Assembly: GCF_002814235.1 (NCBI RefSeq)
Contig: NZ_PHSU01000021.1
Coordinates: 62,001-126,000 of the forward strand
Length of the DNA stretch: 64,000 nucleotides
From: Pseudomonas sp. QS1027
GTDB lineage: Bacteria > Pseudomonadota > Gammaproteobacteria > Pseudomonadales > Pseudomonadaceae
Direction of reading: 5' to 3'
This document shows, piece by piece, positions 1-9,700 of this stretch (position 1 is its first letter; every line of letters begins with the position of its first letter). A program made the translations under genes and the position numbers. The notes beneath the pieces are model-generated. The model saw nothing but the letters and a program-made list of their open reading frames with translations. It made no database searches and was not told the origin of the DNA.

Positions 1-711
1 TGGCTCAATCGCGGCGTCGCGGTCAGCCAGATCAAGCAACTGCTCGACAGCGGCCCGCCCACGAGCGAGCCGGCCGCCAACGACTGGCAGGCATTGCGCC
101 AGGACCTGATCCAGGCCATCAGCCAGTTGGCCGAGCGCCAGGTCGACGACCGCTTCAACCAGGCCATGTCGCTGTACCCGCCACGGACCTTGTGCGAACA
201 GTTGCTGATGCCGCTGCTGGCGGACCTCGAGCAACGCTGGCGGGGCCAGTTCGGCGGGCAGATGGAGCGGACGTTCTTCTACACCTGGCTGCGCAGCAAG
301 CTGGGGGCGCGGGTCTACCACAACAACCGGCAACTCAAGGGCGCGCCGATCCTGCTGGTCAACCATTCGGACCTGCCGATGGAGCCCCACCTGTGGCTGA
401 CCGCCTGGCTGGTGAGCAGCGCCGACTGCCCGGTGGAAGTCTTCGACTGGCCCCTGCCGGCCAGTGAACTGGCCCTGGCCTGCGAGCACCTGAAGAGTCG
501 CGCGGTGCTGCTGTATTCGAGCAAGGCAATGAACCTGGCAACCCTGCCCAAGCTGCTGAGCGGCATCCACTGCCCGATCCTGATTGCCGGACCAACGGTA
601 TGCATCCATTTCGCCGAGTTATCCGTAAGTACCCAGGAGAGCGCTGATATGACCCTGGTCGAAGACCCGTTGTCCGCTTACCAGAGCCTGGCCCGGCTCG
701 GCCTGATCTAG
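1..711 (+). CDS. MerR-family regulator, LitR/CarH-like (5' end missing)
   Basis: The reading frame is open from the first base, so the N-terminus lies outside the window and 236 residues are visible. The first visible residues (WLNRGVAVSQIKQLL) fit the end of a MerR winged-helix DNA-binding domain. The rest matches the size and layout of the helical and Rossmann domains of LitR/CarH photoregulators. Two B12-contact positions look altered: the helical-bundle Trp...Glu-His motif reads W...ER, and the ExHxxG motif reads EPHLWL, with the Gly lost. That fits the non-cobalamin class II LitR described in Pseudomonas putida, which acts with other light sensors. It ends 29 bp before phrB, so it probably controls or is co-transcribed with the photolyase operon. 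The family call is fairly firm; loss of B12 binding is inference. Confidence 0.75.
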   Translation, partial: WLNRGVAVSQIKQLLDSGPPTSEPAANDWQALRQDLIQAISQLAERQVDDRFNQAMSLYPPRTLCEQLLMPLLADLEQRWRGQFGGQMERTFFYTWLRSKLGARVYHNNRQLKGAPILLVNHSDLPMEPHLWLTAWLVSSADCPVEVFDWPLPASELALACEHLKSRAVLLYSSKAMNLATLPKLLSGIHCPILIAGPTVCIHFAELSVSTQESADMTLVEDPLSAYQSLARLGLI

Positions 712-740
712 CGCCCTCGTCCACGAAGCAAGGAATGACT

Positions 741-2186
741 ATGCAACTGCTCTGGCTGCGCACCGATCTGCGCCTGCATGACAACACCGCCCTGGCCGCA
801 GCCGCCGGGCAAGGGCCGACGGTCGCCGTTTACCTGATAACACCCGGGCAATGGCAGCTGCACGACGATGCGCCGTGCAAGGTCGATTTCTGGTTGCGCA
901 ACCTGCAGGTATTGAGCAAGGCCCTGGCCGCGCTGAATATCCCGCTGCTGGTCCGTCATGCCCATACCTGGGACCAGGTGCCCGAGGTGCTGGGCACCTT
1001 GTGCCAGTCGCTGAAGATCGATGCCGTGCACGTCAACGAAGAGTACGGCGTTCACGAAAGCCGCCGCGACCAGGCCGTGGCCGACGCACTTGAAACACAG
1101 GGCGTGAGCTTCCACAGCCACCTGGACCAACTGTTCTTCAAGCCCGGCAGCGTATTGACCCGTACCGGCACCTACTTCCAGGTCTTCAGCCAGTTCCGCA
1201 AGGTTTGCTACAACCGTCTGCACGGCGCCTTGCCACGCCTGATCGCAACGCCCAAAGCCCAGGCCATGCTGACGATCGCAGCCGATCCGCTGCCCGGCGA
1301 AGTCGACGGGTTCGCGCCCCCCAGCCAGGCCCTGCGCGACCTCTGGCCCGCCGGCGAGGACGAGGCACGGCAACGCCTCACCACCTTCGCCGACCAGCAG
1401 ATCGACTACTACCAGGACGAACGGGACTTCCCGGCCAAGCCCGGCACCAGCCAGCTGTCCGCCTACCTCGCCGCCGGCGTGATCTCACCCCGCCAGTGCC
1501 TGCACGCGGCGCTGCAAAGCAACCAGGGCGAGTTCGAAAGCGGCAGTCCCGGCGCCGTCACCTGGATCAACGAACTGCTCTGGCGCGAGTTCTACAAACA
1601 CATCCTGGTGGGCTATCCACGGGTCTCGAAGCAGCGCGCCTTCCGCGCGGAAACCGAAGCCCTGGCCTGGCGCCAGGTGCCGGAAGAACTGGCGGCCTGG
1701 CAGGAGGCCCGCACCGGTTTGCCGATCATCGACGCGGCCATGCGCCAGTTGCTTGAAACCGGCTGGATGCACAACCGCCTGCGGATGGTGGTGGCGATGT
1801 TCCTGACCAAGAACCTGCTGATCGACTGGCGCGAAGGCGAACGTTTCTTCATGCGTCACCTGATCGACGGCGACCTGGCGGCCAACAACGGCGGCTGGCA
1901 ATGGAGCGCGTCCACCGGCACCGACGCGGCGCCCTACTTCCGGATTTTCAACCCGCTGAGCCAATCGGAAAAATTCGACCGCGAAGGGCTGTTCATCAAG
2001 CACTGGCTACCGGAACTGGCCGGCCTGGACAAAAAGGCTGTGCATAACCCGGCGGCACTCGGCAGCCTGTTCGGCGTAGCCGGTTATCCAAAGCCCATGG
2101 TCGATCTGGGCCGCAGTCGCGACCGCGCCCTCGCCGCCTTCAGGAACCTGCCGACACGGCTGGAGTTCGGAGGGGCCCATGAGTGA
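741..2186 (+). CDS. phrB: Deoxyribodipyrimidine photolyase
   Basis: This 481-residue enzyme uses blue light and FADH- to split cyclobutane pyrimidine dimers in DNA. The N-terminus (MQLLWLRTDLRLHDNTAL) is the antenna-domain start of class I photolyases. The FAD-binding C-terminal half shows WINELLWREFYKHIL and the GGWQWSASTGTDAAPYFRIF signature. An ATG at 735 is in frame, but the AGGA at 731-734 abuts it and lies 6 bases from the ATG at 741, so 741 is preferred. It overlaps the next gene by 8 bases and opens a six-gene run with stop/start overlaps throughout, which implies one transcript. Regulation by the upstream MerR-type gene is likely from context. Confidence 0.95.
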   Translation: MQLLWLRTDLRLHDNTALAAAAGQGPTVAVYLITPGQWQLHDDAPCKVDFWLRNLQVLSKALAALNIPLLVRHAHTWDQVPEVLGTLCQSLKIDAVHVNEEYGVHESRRDQAVADALETQGVSFHSHLDQLFFKPGSVLTRTGTYFQVFSQFRKVCYNRLHGALPRLIATPKAQAMLTIAADPLPGEVDGFAPPSQALRDLWPAGEDEARQRLTTFADQQIDYYQDERDFPAKPGTSQLSAYLAAGVISPRQCLHAALQSNQGEFESGSPGAVTWINELLWREFYKHILVGYPRVSKQRAFRAETEALAWRQVPEELAAWQEARTGLPIIDAAMRQLLETGWMHNRLRMVVAMFLTKNLLIDWREGERFFMRHLIDGDLAANNGGWQWSASTGTDAAPYFRIFNPLSQSEKFDREGLFIKHWLPELAGLDKKAVHNPAALGSLFGVAGYPKPMVDLGRSRDRALAAFRNLPTRLEFGGAHE

Positions 2187-2601
2187 GTTCCTGCACCACT
2201 TCGCCCGGCAATTCGTCCGGCTGGACAAGAACAACCTGCAACGCCTCGGCGAACTCTACAGCGACGATGTGCTGTTCACCGACCCGCTGCACGAGATCAG
2301 CGGCCTGGCGAACCTGGAACGCTATTTCGCACAGATGTACGCCTCGATCAGCGATTTGCAATACAACATTCACGGCCTCGATCGCGTCGATGAAGGCGAA
2401 GGTTATCTGCGCTGGCACATGAGCTATCGTCATCCAAGACTGGCCAGGGGAAGGCCTGTTCACGTCGATGGGTGTTCGCATCTGTTGTGGTTCGACAAGG
2501 TCTATCGGCATCGCGACTACTTCGATGCCGGGGCTTTGTTGTATGACCACGTGCCGCTACTGGGCCACGCAACGGCCTGGTTGAAAAGGAGACTGGGATG
2601 A
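2179..2601 (+). CDS. NTF2-like/SnoaL-type small protein
   Basis: The 140-residue product has the pattern of the NTF2-like alpha+beta barrel: an N-terminal helix, then a YSDDVLFTDPLHEISG-type strand segment, and a hydrophobic C-terminal half. Such proteins are ligand-binding folds or small isomerases, and no catalytic residue can be assigned here. It starts inside the end of phrB and its stop overlaps the start of the SDR gene (ATGA). Similar genes accompany photolyase/cyclopropane-synthase clusters in gamma-proteobacteria. Its exact role in that cluster is unknown to me. Confidence 0.8.
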   Translation: MSEFLHHFARQFVRLDKNNLQRLGELYSDDVLFTDPLHEISGLANLERYFAQMYASISDLQYNIHGLDRVDEGEGYLRWHMSYRHPRLARGRPVHVDGCSHLLWFDKVYRHRDYFDAGALLYDHVPLLGHATAWLKRRLG

Positions 2602-3380
2602 GCATTACACCTCCACGACGTGTCTGGCTCACCGGTGCCAGCAGCGGCATCGGCGCGGCCATCGCCGAAATCCTGCTCAAGGACGGCGTGCAGCTGGCCG
2701 TCAGCGCCCGCAGCCTCGAACCGCTGCAAGCCCTGGATGAACGTTATCCCGACCAGGTCCTGCTGGTGCCCGGCGACCTGACCGACAGCCAGCAGGTCCG
2801 CGAAATCGGCGAGCGCATCACCCAGGCCTGGGGCGCCCTGGACACGGTGATCCTCAACGCCGGCACCTGTGAATATGTCGATGCCCAGGCCTTCGATGCC
2901 TCGGTCATCGAGCGGGTGGTGCGCACCAACCTGCTGGCCAGCAGTTACTGCATCGAAGCCGCCTTGCCGCTGCTGCGCGCCGGCTTCCAGCCGCATCTGG
3001 TAGGCATCGCCAGTTCGGTCACCTTCCTGCCGCTGCCCCGGGCCGAAGCCTACGGCGCGTCAAAGGCCGGGATGCGTTACCTGTTCGAATCCCTGCGCAT
3101 CGACCTGGCCCATGAAGGCATCACCGTCACCGTCGTCAGTCCCGGATTCGTCGACACCCCGCTGACCCAGAAAAACGACTTCCCCATGCCACTCAGCTGG
3201 TCGGCCGAAAAAGCCGCTGCCTACATCTGTGAAAAGCTCAGGCAGCGCCCCCTGGAAATTGCTTTTCCGGCACTGTTCATGGCCGCGCTCTGGCCCCTCT
3301 CGCGCCTGCCCAAACGGCTGCAACTGGCCATCGGCAAACGCATGGCTCGCACCCCTGACCACGACAAGGGCAGCTCATGA
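2598..3380 (+). CDS. Short-chain dehydrogenase/reductase
   Basis: This 260-residue protein has a classical SDR layout. The cofactor motif TGASSGIG is at residues 12-19, NAG lies near residue 89, and the catalytic set is Ser138-139 with Tyr152 and Lys156 (YGASK). It should reduce or oxidise a small carbonyl or alcohol with NAD(P)(H). The substrate cannot be read from the sequence. Start and stop overlap both neighbours by 4 bases, so it is translated as part of the photolyase operon and may act on a lipid intermediate together with the FAD enzyme and methyltransferase that follow. Confidence 0.9.
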   Translation: MSITPPRRVWLTGASSGIGAAIAEILLKDGVQLAVSARSLEPLQALDERYPDQVLLVPGDLTDSQQVREIGERITQAWGALDTVILNAGTCEYVDAQAFDASVIERVVRTNLLASSYCIEAALPLLRAGFQPHLVGIASSVTFLPLPRAEAYGASKAGMRYLFESLRIDLAHEGITVTVVSPGFVDTPLTQKNDFPMPLSWSAEKAAAYICEKLRQRPLEIAFPALFMAALWPLSRLPKRLQLAIGKRMARTPDHDKGSS

Positions 3381-4624
3381 AAATTGCCCTGATCGGTAGC
3401 GGCATCTCGGGGCTGACCTGCGGCTATCTGCTAAGCCGCCAGCACGAAATCACCCTGTTCGAAGGCGCCGACTGGATCGGCGGCCACACCCATACCGTCG
3501 ACGTGACGGTCAATGGCCAGCGCCATGCCGTGGACACCGGTTTCATCGTGTTCAACGACTGGACCTACCCGAACTTCATCCGCCTGCTGAACACCCTCGG
3601 CGTGGGTTACAAAGCCACCGAAATGAGCTTTTCGGTACGCGACCCGGCCACCAACCTGGAATACAACGGCAACAACCTCAACAGCCTGTTCGCCCAGCGG
3701 CGCAACCTGCTGTCACCCGTTTTCTGGGGCATGCTGCGCGACATCCTGCGTTTCAATCGCCAGGCCCTCGACGACCTCGAACAGCAACGCATCGCCAGCA
3801 GCACCACCCTCGGCGACTACCTGCGCAGCGGTGGCTATGGCCAGCGCTTTATACAGCACTACATCGTGCCCATGGGCGCGGCGATCTGGTCGATGTCCCT
3901 GGCCGACATGCTCGATTTCCCGCTGCAACTGTTCGTGCGTTTCTTCAAGAACCACGGCCTGCTCTCGGTCAGCAATCGCCCGCAATGGCGGGTGATCGAA
4001 GGCGGTTCACGCCAGTACATCGAGCCGCTGATCGCCGGATTTCGCCAGCACATCCGCCTCAACTGCCCGGTGAGCCGGGTCGAGCGCGATGAGCACGGCG
4101 TGACCCTCCACAGCGCCGCCGGCAGCGAGCGCTTCGACAAGGTGATCTTCGCTTGCCACAGTGACCAGGCGCTGCGCCTGCTCGCCGCCCCCAGCGAGGC
4201 CGAAAAGCAAATCCTCGGCGCCCTGCCCTACGCGGACAACGAGGTGGTGCTGCACACCGACACCCGCCTGCTGCCGGATCGCCGGCTGGCCTGGGCCAGT
4301 TGGAACTATCGCCTGGGCGGCGAAGGCCAACGCCTGGCCGCCGTCACCTACAACATGAACATCCTGCAGGGCATCGAGAGCGACCTCACCTTCTGTGTCA
4401 GCCTCAACCAGAGTGCAGAGATCAATCCGCTGAAGATCCTCGCCCGCTACACCTATGCCCATCCGCAGTACAGCCTGAACGCCGTCGCCGCGCAGAATCG
4501 TTGGGAAGAATTGTATGGCGCCCGACATACCTACTATTGCGGCGCCTACTGGGCCAACGGCTTCCACGAAGACGGCGTGACCAGCGCCCTGCGGGTCTGC
4601 GCCGCCTTTGGTGAGTCCCTGTGA
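3377..4624 (+). CDS. FAD-dependent amine-oxidase-like oxidoreductase
   Basis: The 415-residue protein begins with the dinucleotide-binding motif GSGISGL (residues 7-13) followed by an acidic strand end (LFEGADWIGGHTHT), the hallmark of the flavin monoamine oxidase/phytoene desaturase superfamily. The C-terminus ending YCGAYWANGFHEDGV resembles the second FAD-contact motif. It is always linked with DUF1365 and CFA-type genes in clusters of this kind, where a role in fatty-acid or polyunsaturated lipid modification has been proposed. It overlaps the SDR gene upstream and the DUF1365 gene downstream by 4 bases each. Confidence 0.88.
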   Translation: MKIALIGSGISGLTCGYLLSRQHEITLFEGADWIGGHTHTVDVTVNGQRHAVDTGFIVFNDWTYPNFIRLLNTLGVGYKATEMSFSVRDPATNLEYNGNNLNSLFAQRRNLLSPVFWGMLRDILRFNRQALDDLEQQRIASSTTLGDYLRSGGYGQRFIQHYIVPMGAAIWSMSLADMLDFPLQLFVRFFKNHGLLSVSNRPQWRVIEGGSRQYIEPLIAGFRQHIRLNCPVSRVERDEHGVTLHSAAGSERFDKVIFACHSDQALRLLAAPSEAEKQILGALPYADNEVVLHTDTRLLPDRRLAWASWNYRLGGEGQRLAAVTYNMNILQGIESDLTFCVSLNQSAEINPLKILARYTYAHPQYSLNAVAAQNRWEELYGARHTYYCGAYWANGFHEDGVTSALRVCAAFGESL

Positions 4625-5433
4625 ACAGCGCCCTGTACAGCGGCTGGATCAGCCACCGGCGCTTTTCGCCACGGGCCCATGGGTTCCGCTACCGGATCGG
4701 CCTGCTGTACCTGGACCTCGACGAACAGGACGCGGTACTCGGGCTCTCGCCCCTGGCCGGCAGCCAGCGCCTGGCGCCCTTCGCGTTTCGCGAAACCGAC
4801 TACCTGCGCAGCTTCACGCGCCAGGGCATGCGCCTGATCGATGCCGTTCGCCAGCAAGTCGGTGAAGCCCTCGGGCAACCCCCGCAAGGCCCGATCCGCC
4901 TGTTGACCCAGGCCCGCAGTTGGGGCCTGGCGTTCAACCCGGTGAGCTTCTTCTACTGCCATGACCTCGACGGCAAGCTGCTGGCGATTCTCTGCGAAGT
5001 CACCAACACCCCCTGGGGCGAGCACTACCACTACGTGCTGCCCGCCGAGGGCGACGGCCACCAGCACGTCAGCGTGGCCAAGGCGTTCCATGTCTCGCCG
5101 TTCCTGCCCCGGGACCTGGAATACCGCATGAGCTTCAGCCCGCCCGCCGAACGACTCGGCGTGCACATGGCCGACTGGCAGGGCGATCTCAAGGTCTTCG
5201 ACGCAACCCTCAGCCTGCACCGCGAAACCCTTGATCGCGCCAGCCTGCACCGCTACCTGCGGCGCTTTCCCTGGATGACCGCCAAGACCTGCCTGGCGAT
5301 CTACTGGCAAGCCCTGCGCCTGTTTCTCAAACGCACACCGATTTTCTCCCACCAGGCCGCCGACGGCGCCTTCAGCCTTGCCGCCACGCAAACCGAGGAG
5401 CGACACCATGAGCAACGCCATGAAAAGTTCTAG
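4621..5433 (+). CDS. DUF1365 family protein
   Basis: This 270-residue product matches DUF1365: a start of the type SGWISHRRFSPRAHGFRYRI, then LTQARSWGLAFNPVSFFYCHD, and a conserved ...HVSPFLP... segment. No enzyme activity is firmly established for the family, but it sits beside cyclopropane-fatty-acid-synthase-like methyltransferases in many bacteria. The GTG start at 4621 overlaps the TGA of the FAD oxidoreductase. The gene overlaps the next one by 26 bases. Confidence 0.88.
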   Translation: MNSALYSGWISHRRFSPRAHGFRYRIGLLYLDLDEQDAVLGLSPLAGSQRLAPFAFRETDYLRSFTRQGMRLIDAVRQQVGEALGQPPQGPIRLLTQARSWGLAFNPVSFFYCHDLDGKLLAILCEVTNTPWGEHYHYVLPAEGDGHQHVSVAKAFHVSPFLPRDLEYRMSFSPPAERLGVHMADWQGDLKVFDATLSLHRETLDRASLHRYLRRFPWMTAKTCLAIYWQALRLFLKRTPIFSHQAADGAFSLAATQTEERHHEQRHEKF

Positions 5434-6691
5434 CCTGGTGACCAGGGCCAATCGGTTCAGCGCCAACAGCCTGTCCAGCGCCGTCTTGCGCCGGGGTGTG
5501 CTGCGCCAACTGAACCAACTGCGTCATGGCCAGTTGCTGGTGGTCGAAGACGGCGAGCGGCAACTGTTCGGCCACGCCGACGCCAGCCTGCAAGGCGAGA
5601 TCCATATCCACGACCCGGCGGCCTGGGGCATGGTCGCCGGCAACGGTTCCATCGGCGCCGGGGAAGCCTTTATCCATGGCTACTGGAGCAGCCCGGACCT
5701 GACCGCGGTGGTGCGGGTATTTGTCAGCAACCTGGAAGTGCTCGATGCCATGGAGAGTGGCCTGGCCCGACTCGGTCGGCCGTTCATCCAGGCCCTGCAC
5801 TGGCTCAACCGCAATACCCGCAAGGGTTCGCGGAAAAATATCGCAGCACACTACGACCTCGGCAACGAACTGTTCGAACAGTTTCTCGACCCGACCATGA
5901 TGTATTCCGCCGCGCAGTTCCTCAGTCCCGACGACAGCCTCGAACAGGCCCAGCTGAACAAGCTGGAACGCATCTGCCAGAAGCTCGACCTGCAACCGGG
6001 AGACCATTTGCTGGAGATCGGCACCGGCTGGGGCAGCATGGCGATTTATGCCGCGCAGCATTACGGCTGCAAGGTCACCACCACCACGTTGTCCCGGGAA
6101 CAGTTCGCCTACACCCGGCAACGCATCGACAGCCTGGGCCTGCAAGACCAGATCACGTTGCTCCTCGAAGACTATCGCGACCTCAGCGGCCAATACGACA
6201 AGCTGGTGTCCATCGAGATGATCGAAGCCGTCGGCCATCAGTTCCTCGACAACTATTTCAAGCAATGCGCGCACCTGCTCAAGAGCGATGGCCTGATGCT
6301 GCTGCAGGCCATCACCATCCGCGAACAACGCTATGAGCAGGCCAAGAGCACGGTCGATTTCATCCAGCGCTACATCTTCCCCGGCGGCGCCCTGCCCAGC
6401 GTGCAGAAGATGCTCGAGGTGGTCAGCCGCGAAACCGACATGAACCTGCTGCACATGGAGGACTTCGGCCTGCACTACGCGCGCACCCTGCGCCTGTGGC
6501 ACGAGAACTTCCGCCGGGCTCACGGGCGGCTGGGCGAACTGGGCTACGACGACTATTTCCTGCGCTTGTGGGAGTTCTACCTGTGCTATTGCGAGGGCGG
6601 TTTCCTCGAACGCAGCATCGGCACCGCGCAATTGCTGCTGGCCAGGCCGACCGCCCGAACACAACCGCTGCTCGGGCGTTTCGATAGTTAA
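5408..6691 (+). CDS. Cyclopropane-fatty-acyl-phospholipid synthase family methyltransferase
   Basis: This 427-residue SAM-dependent methyltransferase probably modifies unsaturated acyl chains of membrane phospholipids, making cyclopropane or related methylated/furan lipids. The SAM-binding motif EIGTGWGSMAIYAA is clear, followed by the YDKLVSIEMIEAVG segment of the CFA synthase family. The N-terminal 130 residues are the lipid-binding part. A TTG start at 5378 would be in frame, but GAGGAG at 5395-5400 serves the ATG at 5408. It is the last gene of the operon and ends 33 bp from the convergent giant gene. Whether it makes a ring or a methyl-branched/furan lipid precursor cannot be decided from sequence alone. 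Confidence 0.9.
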   Translation: MSNAMKSSSLVTRANRFSANSLSSAVLRRGVLRQLNQLRHGQLLVVEDGERQLFGHADASLQGEIHIHDPAAWGMVAGNGSIGAGEAFIHGYWSSPDLTAVVRVFVSNLEVLDAMESGLARLGRPFIQALHWLNRNTRKGSRKNIAAHYDLGNELFEQFLDPTMMYSAAQFLSPDDSLEQAQLNKLERICQKLDLQPGDHLLEIGTGWGSMAIYAAQHYGCKVTTTTLSREQFAYTRQRIDSLGLQDQITLLLEDYRDLSGQYDKLVSIEMIEAVGHQFLDNYFKQCAHLLKSDGLMLLQAITIREQRYEQAKSTVDFIQRYIFPGGALPSVQKMLEVVSRETDMNLLHMEDFGLHYARTLRLWHENFRRAHGRLGELGYDDYFLRLWEFYLCYCEGGFLERSIGTAQLLLARPTARTQPLLGRFDS

Positions 6692-6724
6692 GACGGCTGT
6701 TGGCCGCGCCCTGGCCCGGACGGG

Positions 6725-9700
6725 CTAGAGCTTGCGCAGTTGCTCACGCACCACGACTTCCCGTTCAGAGGCATTGAAAAACAGCTGGCGCGCCATGTTC
6801 AGGCTGATCTCGCTGCGCCAGATCCGGAACACTTCGAGGGCGCGCCCGGGCTGGCCTTGGCGAATGCGTTCAAACCGCTCCTGCTCGGCCCGGGCCTGGG
6901 CCTTGATCCCGAGAAAACGCTCGTCCCAGCGCTTAAGATGGGCGCCATGGGCTTGTGGCTTGCCATCCTTGCCCAAGGCGCCGCGCATCACGAACAACTC
7001 CTCCGGGGTGGCTTTTTCGGGATAGTGGAAATGCGCCACCCAGATGTTCTTGCCGGCCGCCTTGTCACGCACCACATACTCCTGGAGAAAATCCTCTTTC
7101 CCGAGTTTTGTCCGCGGCCCGTGGCGAAAGATCTCGACCTCGTTGTGTTCCTTGAGAAACAGCAACCGTTCGGTGTCCGGTGCACTCGACTTGGTCACGG
7201 CGATTCGCGCCAGCAATCCCTCATGCCTGACGGTCCCGGCCTGGAGGCGCAGTTCCGAAACCTGAACCTTGGCGGCGGAAATTTCGCTTTGGGTCACCGA
7301 ACTGCTCGACTCGGCCTGCGCACGATCGATTTGCCCGGCCAGCGCCTCCAGCTCCCGCGCCCGGACTTCGAGCACATCCTGCAGATAGACCGGGTCCTTG
7401 GCGACGGGGATCTGCCGCTTGGCCATCTCGACCTCCCGGGCGGCCTGGCGGATCTGGCTCTCGGCCATCTGCACCAGGCGCTTGAGGCCCGGCTGCGGCA
7501 GGGGTCTGGGCAAGGGGGCGGCCGCCGGCTTGGGCAGCGGCTGCCAGTAGCCGTCCTCTTCTTCAACAAAGGAATCGATCGGTTGGCCGGTCTGGGGGTC
7601 CATCAACTCGACGACCTCATGGCCATCCTGACGCGTGTCCCGAACATAGCCGAGGTAGTTTTTCTTGCGCCGGGTACGGATGACCTTCCGGGTCTTGCCG
7701 GGTTGTTGCGACGGTAGCTCAGGTTCGTCCTGCTCCGGGGCCTGCGCCTCGATGCGCTCGACCAGGCTGCGCTCGGCCTCCTGCTGCAACTCGCCCAGGC
7801 GCCGGACAAACAGATCGCCCCAGACCAGACGGGTACCTTGCGGCAACAAGCCGGCCTTGTACTCAAGCATGGCCAGCACTTCGTTATATTGGCTCACACA
7901 GGTGTTGAGCACCTCCATGTCGGCCTCGGCGGACAGGGGCAAGGCAGACCGCTCGTCGAGAATGGACTGGGAAGCCAAGGCACTGCGCAGATCTTCGAAC
8001 TTCGTCCAGATATCGCTCTCAAGGTGCTGCGGATCCAGCTCCCGGAAACAATACAACCCGAGCCGGCAGGCCCTGACGGCTTTCAATCCAGGCACATTGC
8101 TCCCTTGGCCCCTGACCTCGTGGATACCCTGGTATTCCGTCAGATCCCGGTTGCGATGGCGGCCCAGTTCGGTAAACGCCTGTTTCTCCCGCTCTGCCCA
8201 GTCGATATACAGGTCCGCGGCGCGGTTTTCCCGTTGCTCCGCCTGTTGCCTTTCCGGCAAGACCCGACCCGCAGCATCCTGATAGGGCAGCCGCCCCATG
8301 ATCCGCTGGCAACGAAGTTCGACGATCTTGATCGAGTCCAGGGCAAACTGCATCCCCACGACGAACTGATGCAAGCAGGCAAAGAGTGTCCCCTTGTATC
8401 CCCGCAGGAGGACGGTTTCGTTCATCCGCAACGTGTTGATCTGTTGCTCGTAACCGTCGACAAAGGCTTTTACCCGCTCGCCGAGCCGGTCCATTCGGGC
8501 GAACCACTGCTGGTCGGTATAGCGCTCGGGATTACCTTCCATCGCCCTCAAGGCTTGCGACTCGGGAAGCAGCGCCTCCGCCCGCGTCCCCTGCTCCTCA
8601 ACCCCCTTATTCCACTCCTCCATGAAGCGCGAACCGACCCGCTCCCGCTGTTCCTGCTCCCGGCGCTTTTCCTCAAGCAGGGCGGCTCTTCTTTTGCCGA
8701 TGTTTCCCGGGCGCCCCGACCCGCCGCGCAGACGCAGCTTCAAGTCCGGCGTCCAGGTTCCCGCGCCATCGTTTTTCAGGTAGAACCCTTTGCTACGACC
8801 GTCCGGCGCGACCACCTGGACATTGCCCTCGCTATCCGTCTTCACAGCAAACAGCCAGCCACCGAAGTAGGCCGCCAGCCGGTTTGACTCCTTCAAGCGG
8901 ATCAGTCCCTTCAAGTCACCGGAGGCGACGACTTCCCCCAGGGTCTTGGGCTCGGGCCAGGGATACGGGTAAATCTTCAAGGTGAACGAACTCACACTCG
9001 GACGCGGGGAGAGCGTGCCGGGCGCCACGGGATTGTCCAGTTTCATCGGCAGCAGCCGGTCCGGCCCTTCGCTGACCGTGGCCCGGTGCGGCGGGCGCTG
9101 GCCCTCGTCTATCGGGATCTGTCTCGGTGCCTTGGCGCGCGCCTGTTGATGGCTCAAGCGATGCCCGAGAATAAAGGCGATATTCACCAGGACATCGGCC
9201 CAGCCACTGGCCTTGGCCCCGGGGTCCTTTTCCTGCAGCCGTCGAAAGTCGGCATCGACACTGGCGACCACGGCGAAAATCCAGCCGGCCACCGCCGCCG
9301 GACCACGGATAAACATCAGCACCACGTTGAACAGTTGCCAGCCGCCCTCCTTCAAGGTGTTCCAGCGCAATTCGGCATTGGACACCGATTGCCGGTCCGC
9401 CAGGGCGATCAGGGTCCTGGCCATCGAGACGAACAGGTGATGCAGGTAGTCGCCCTGGACCACCGCCTCATCGAGCGTGGCCGGCGCCACCGGCAGCAGC
9501 GCGGCAAAATCGTCCTCGAACGAGCGCCGCAGATGGGGTTCGACAAAGCCGCCATTGGCATAGGTACGCCGGGCCTCATCGCTCAACCAGGTCAGAACGC
9601 TGTCCTGCAATTCACCGGGTTGCTTGAGCGCCTCGAACAGGGCCGCCAACGTCGGGTATTGCAGGAGTGGCTCGACCGGAGGCGTGGGACGGGCGTCGTT

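Noticed and set aside
5372..6664. A 430-residue frame opposite the CFA-type gene
   Set aside because: Shadow of a clear SAM methyltransferase.
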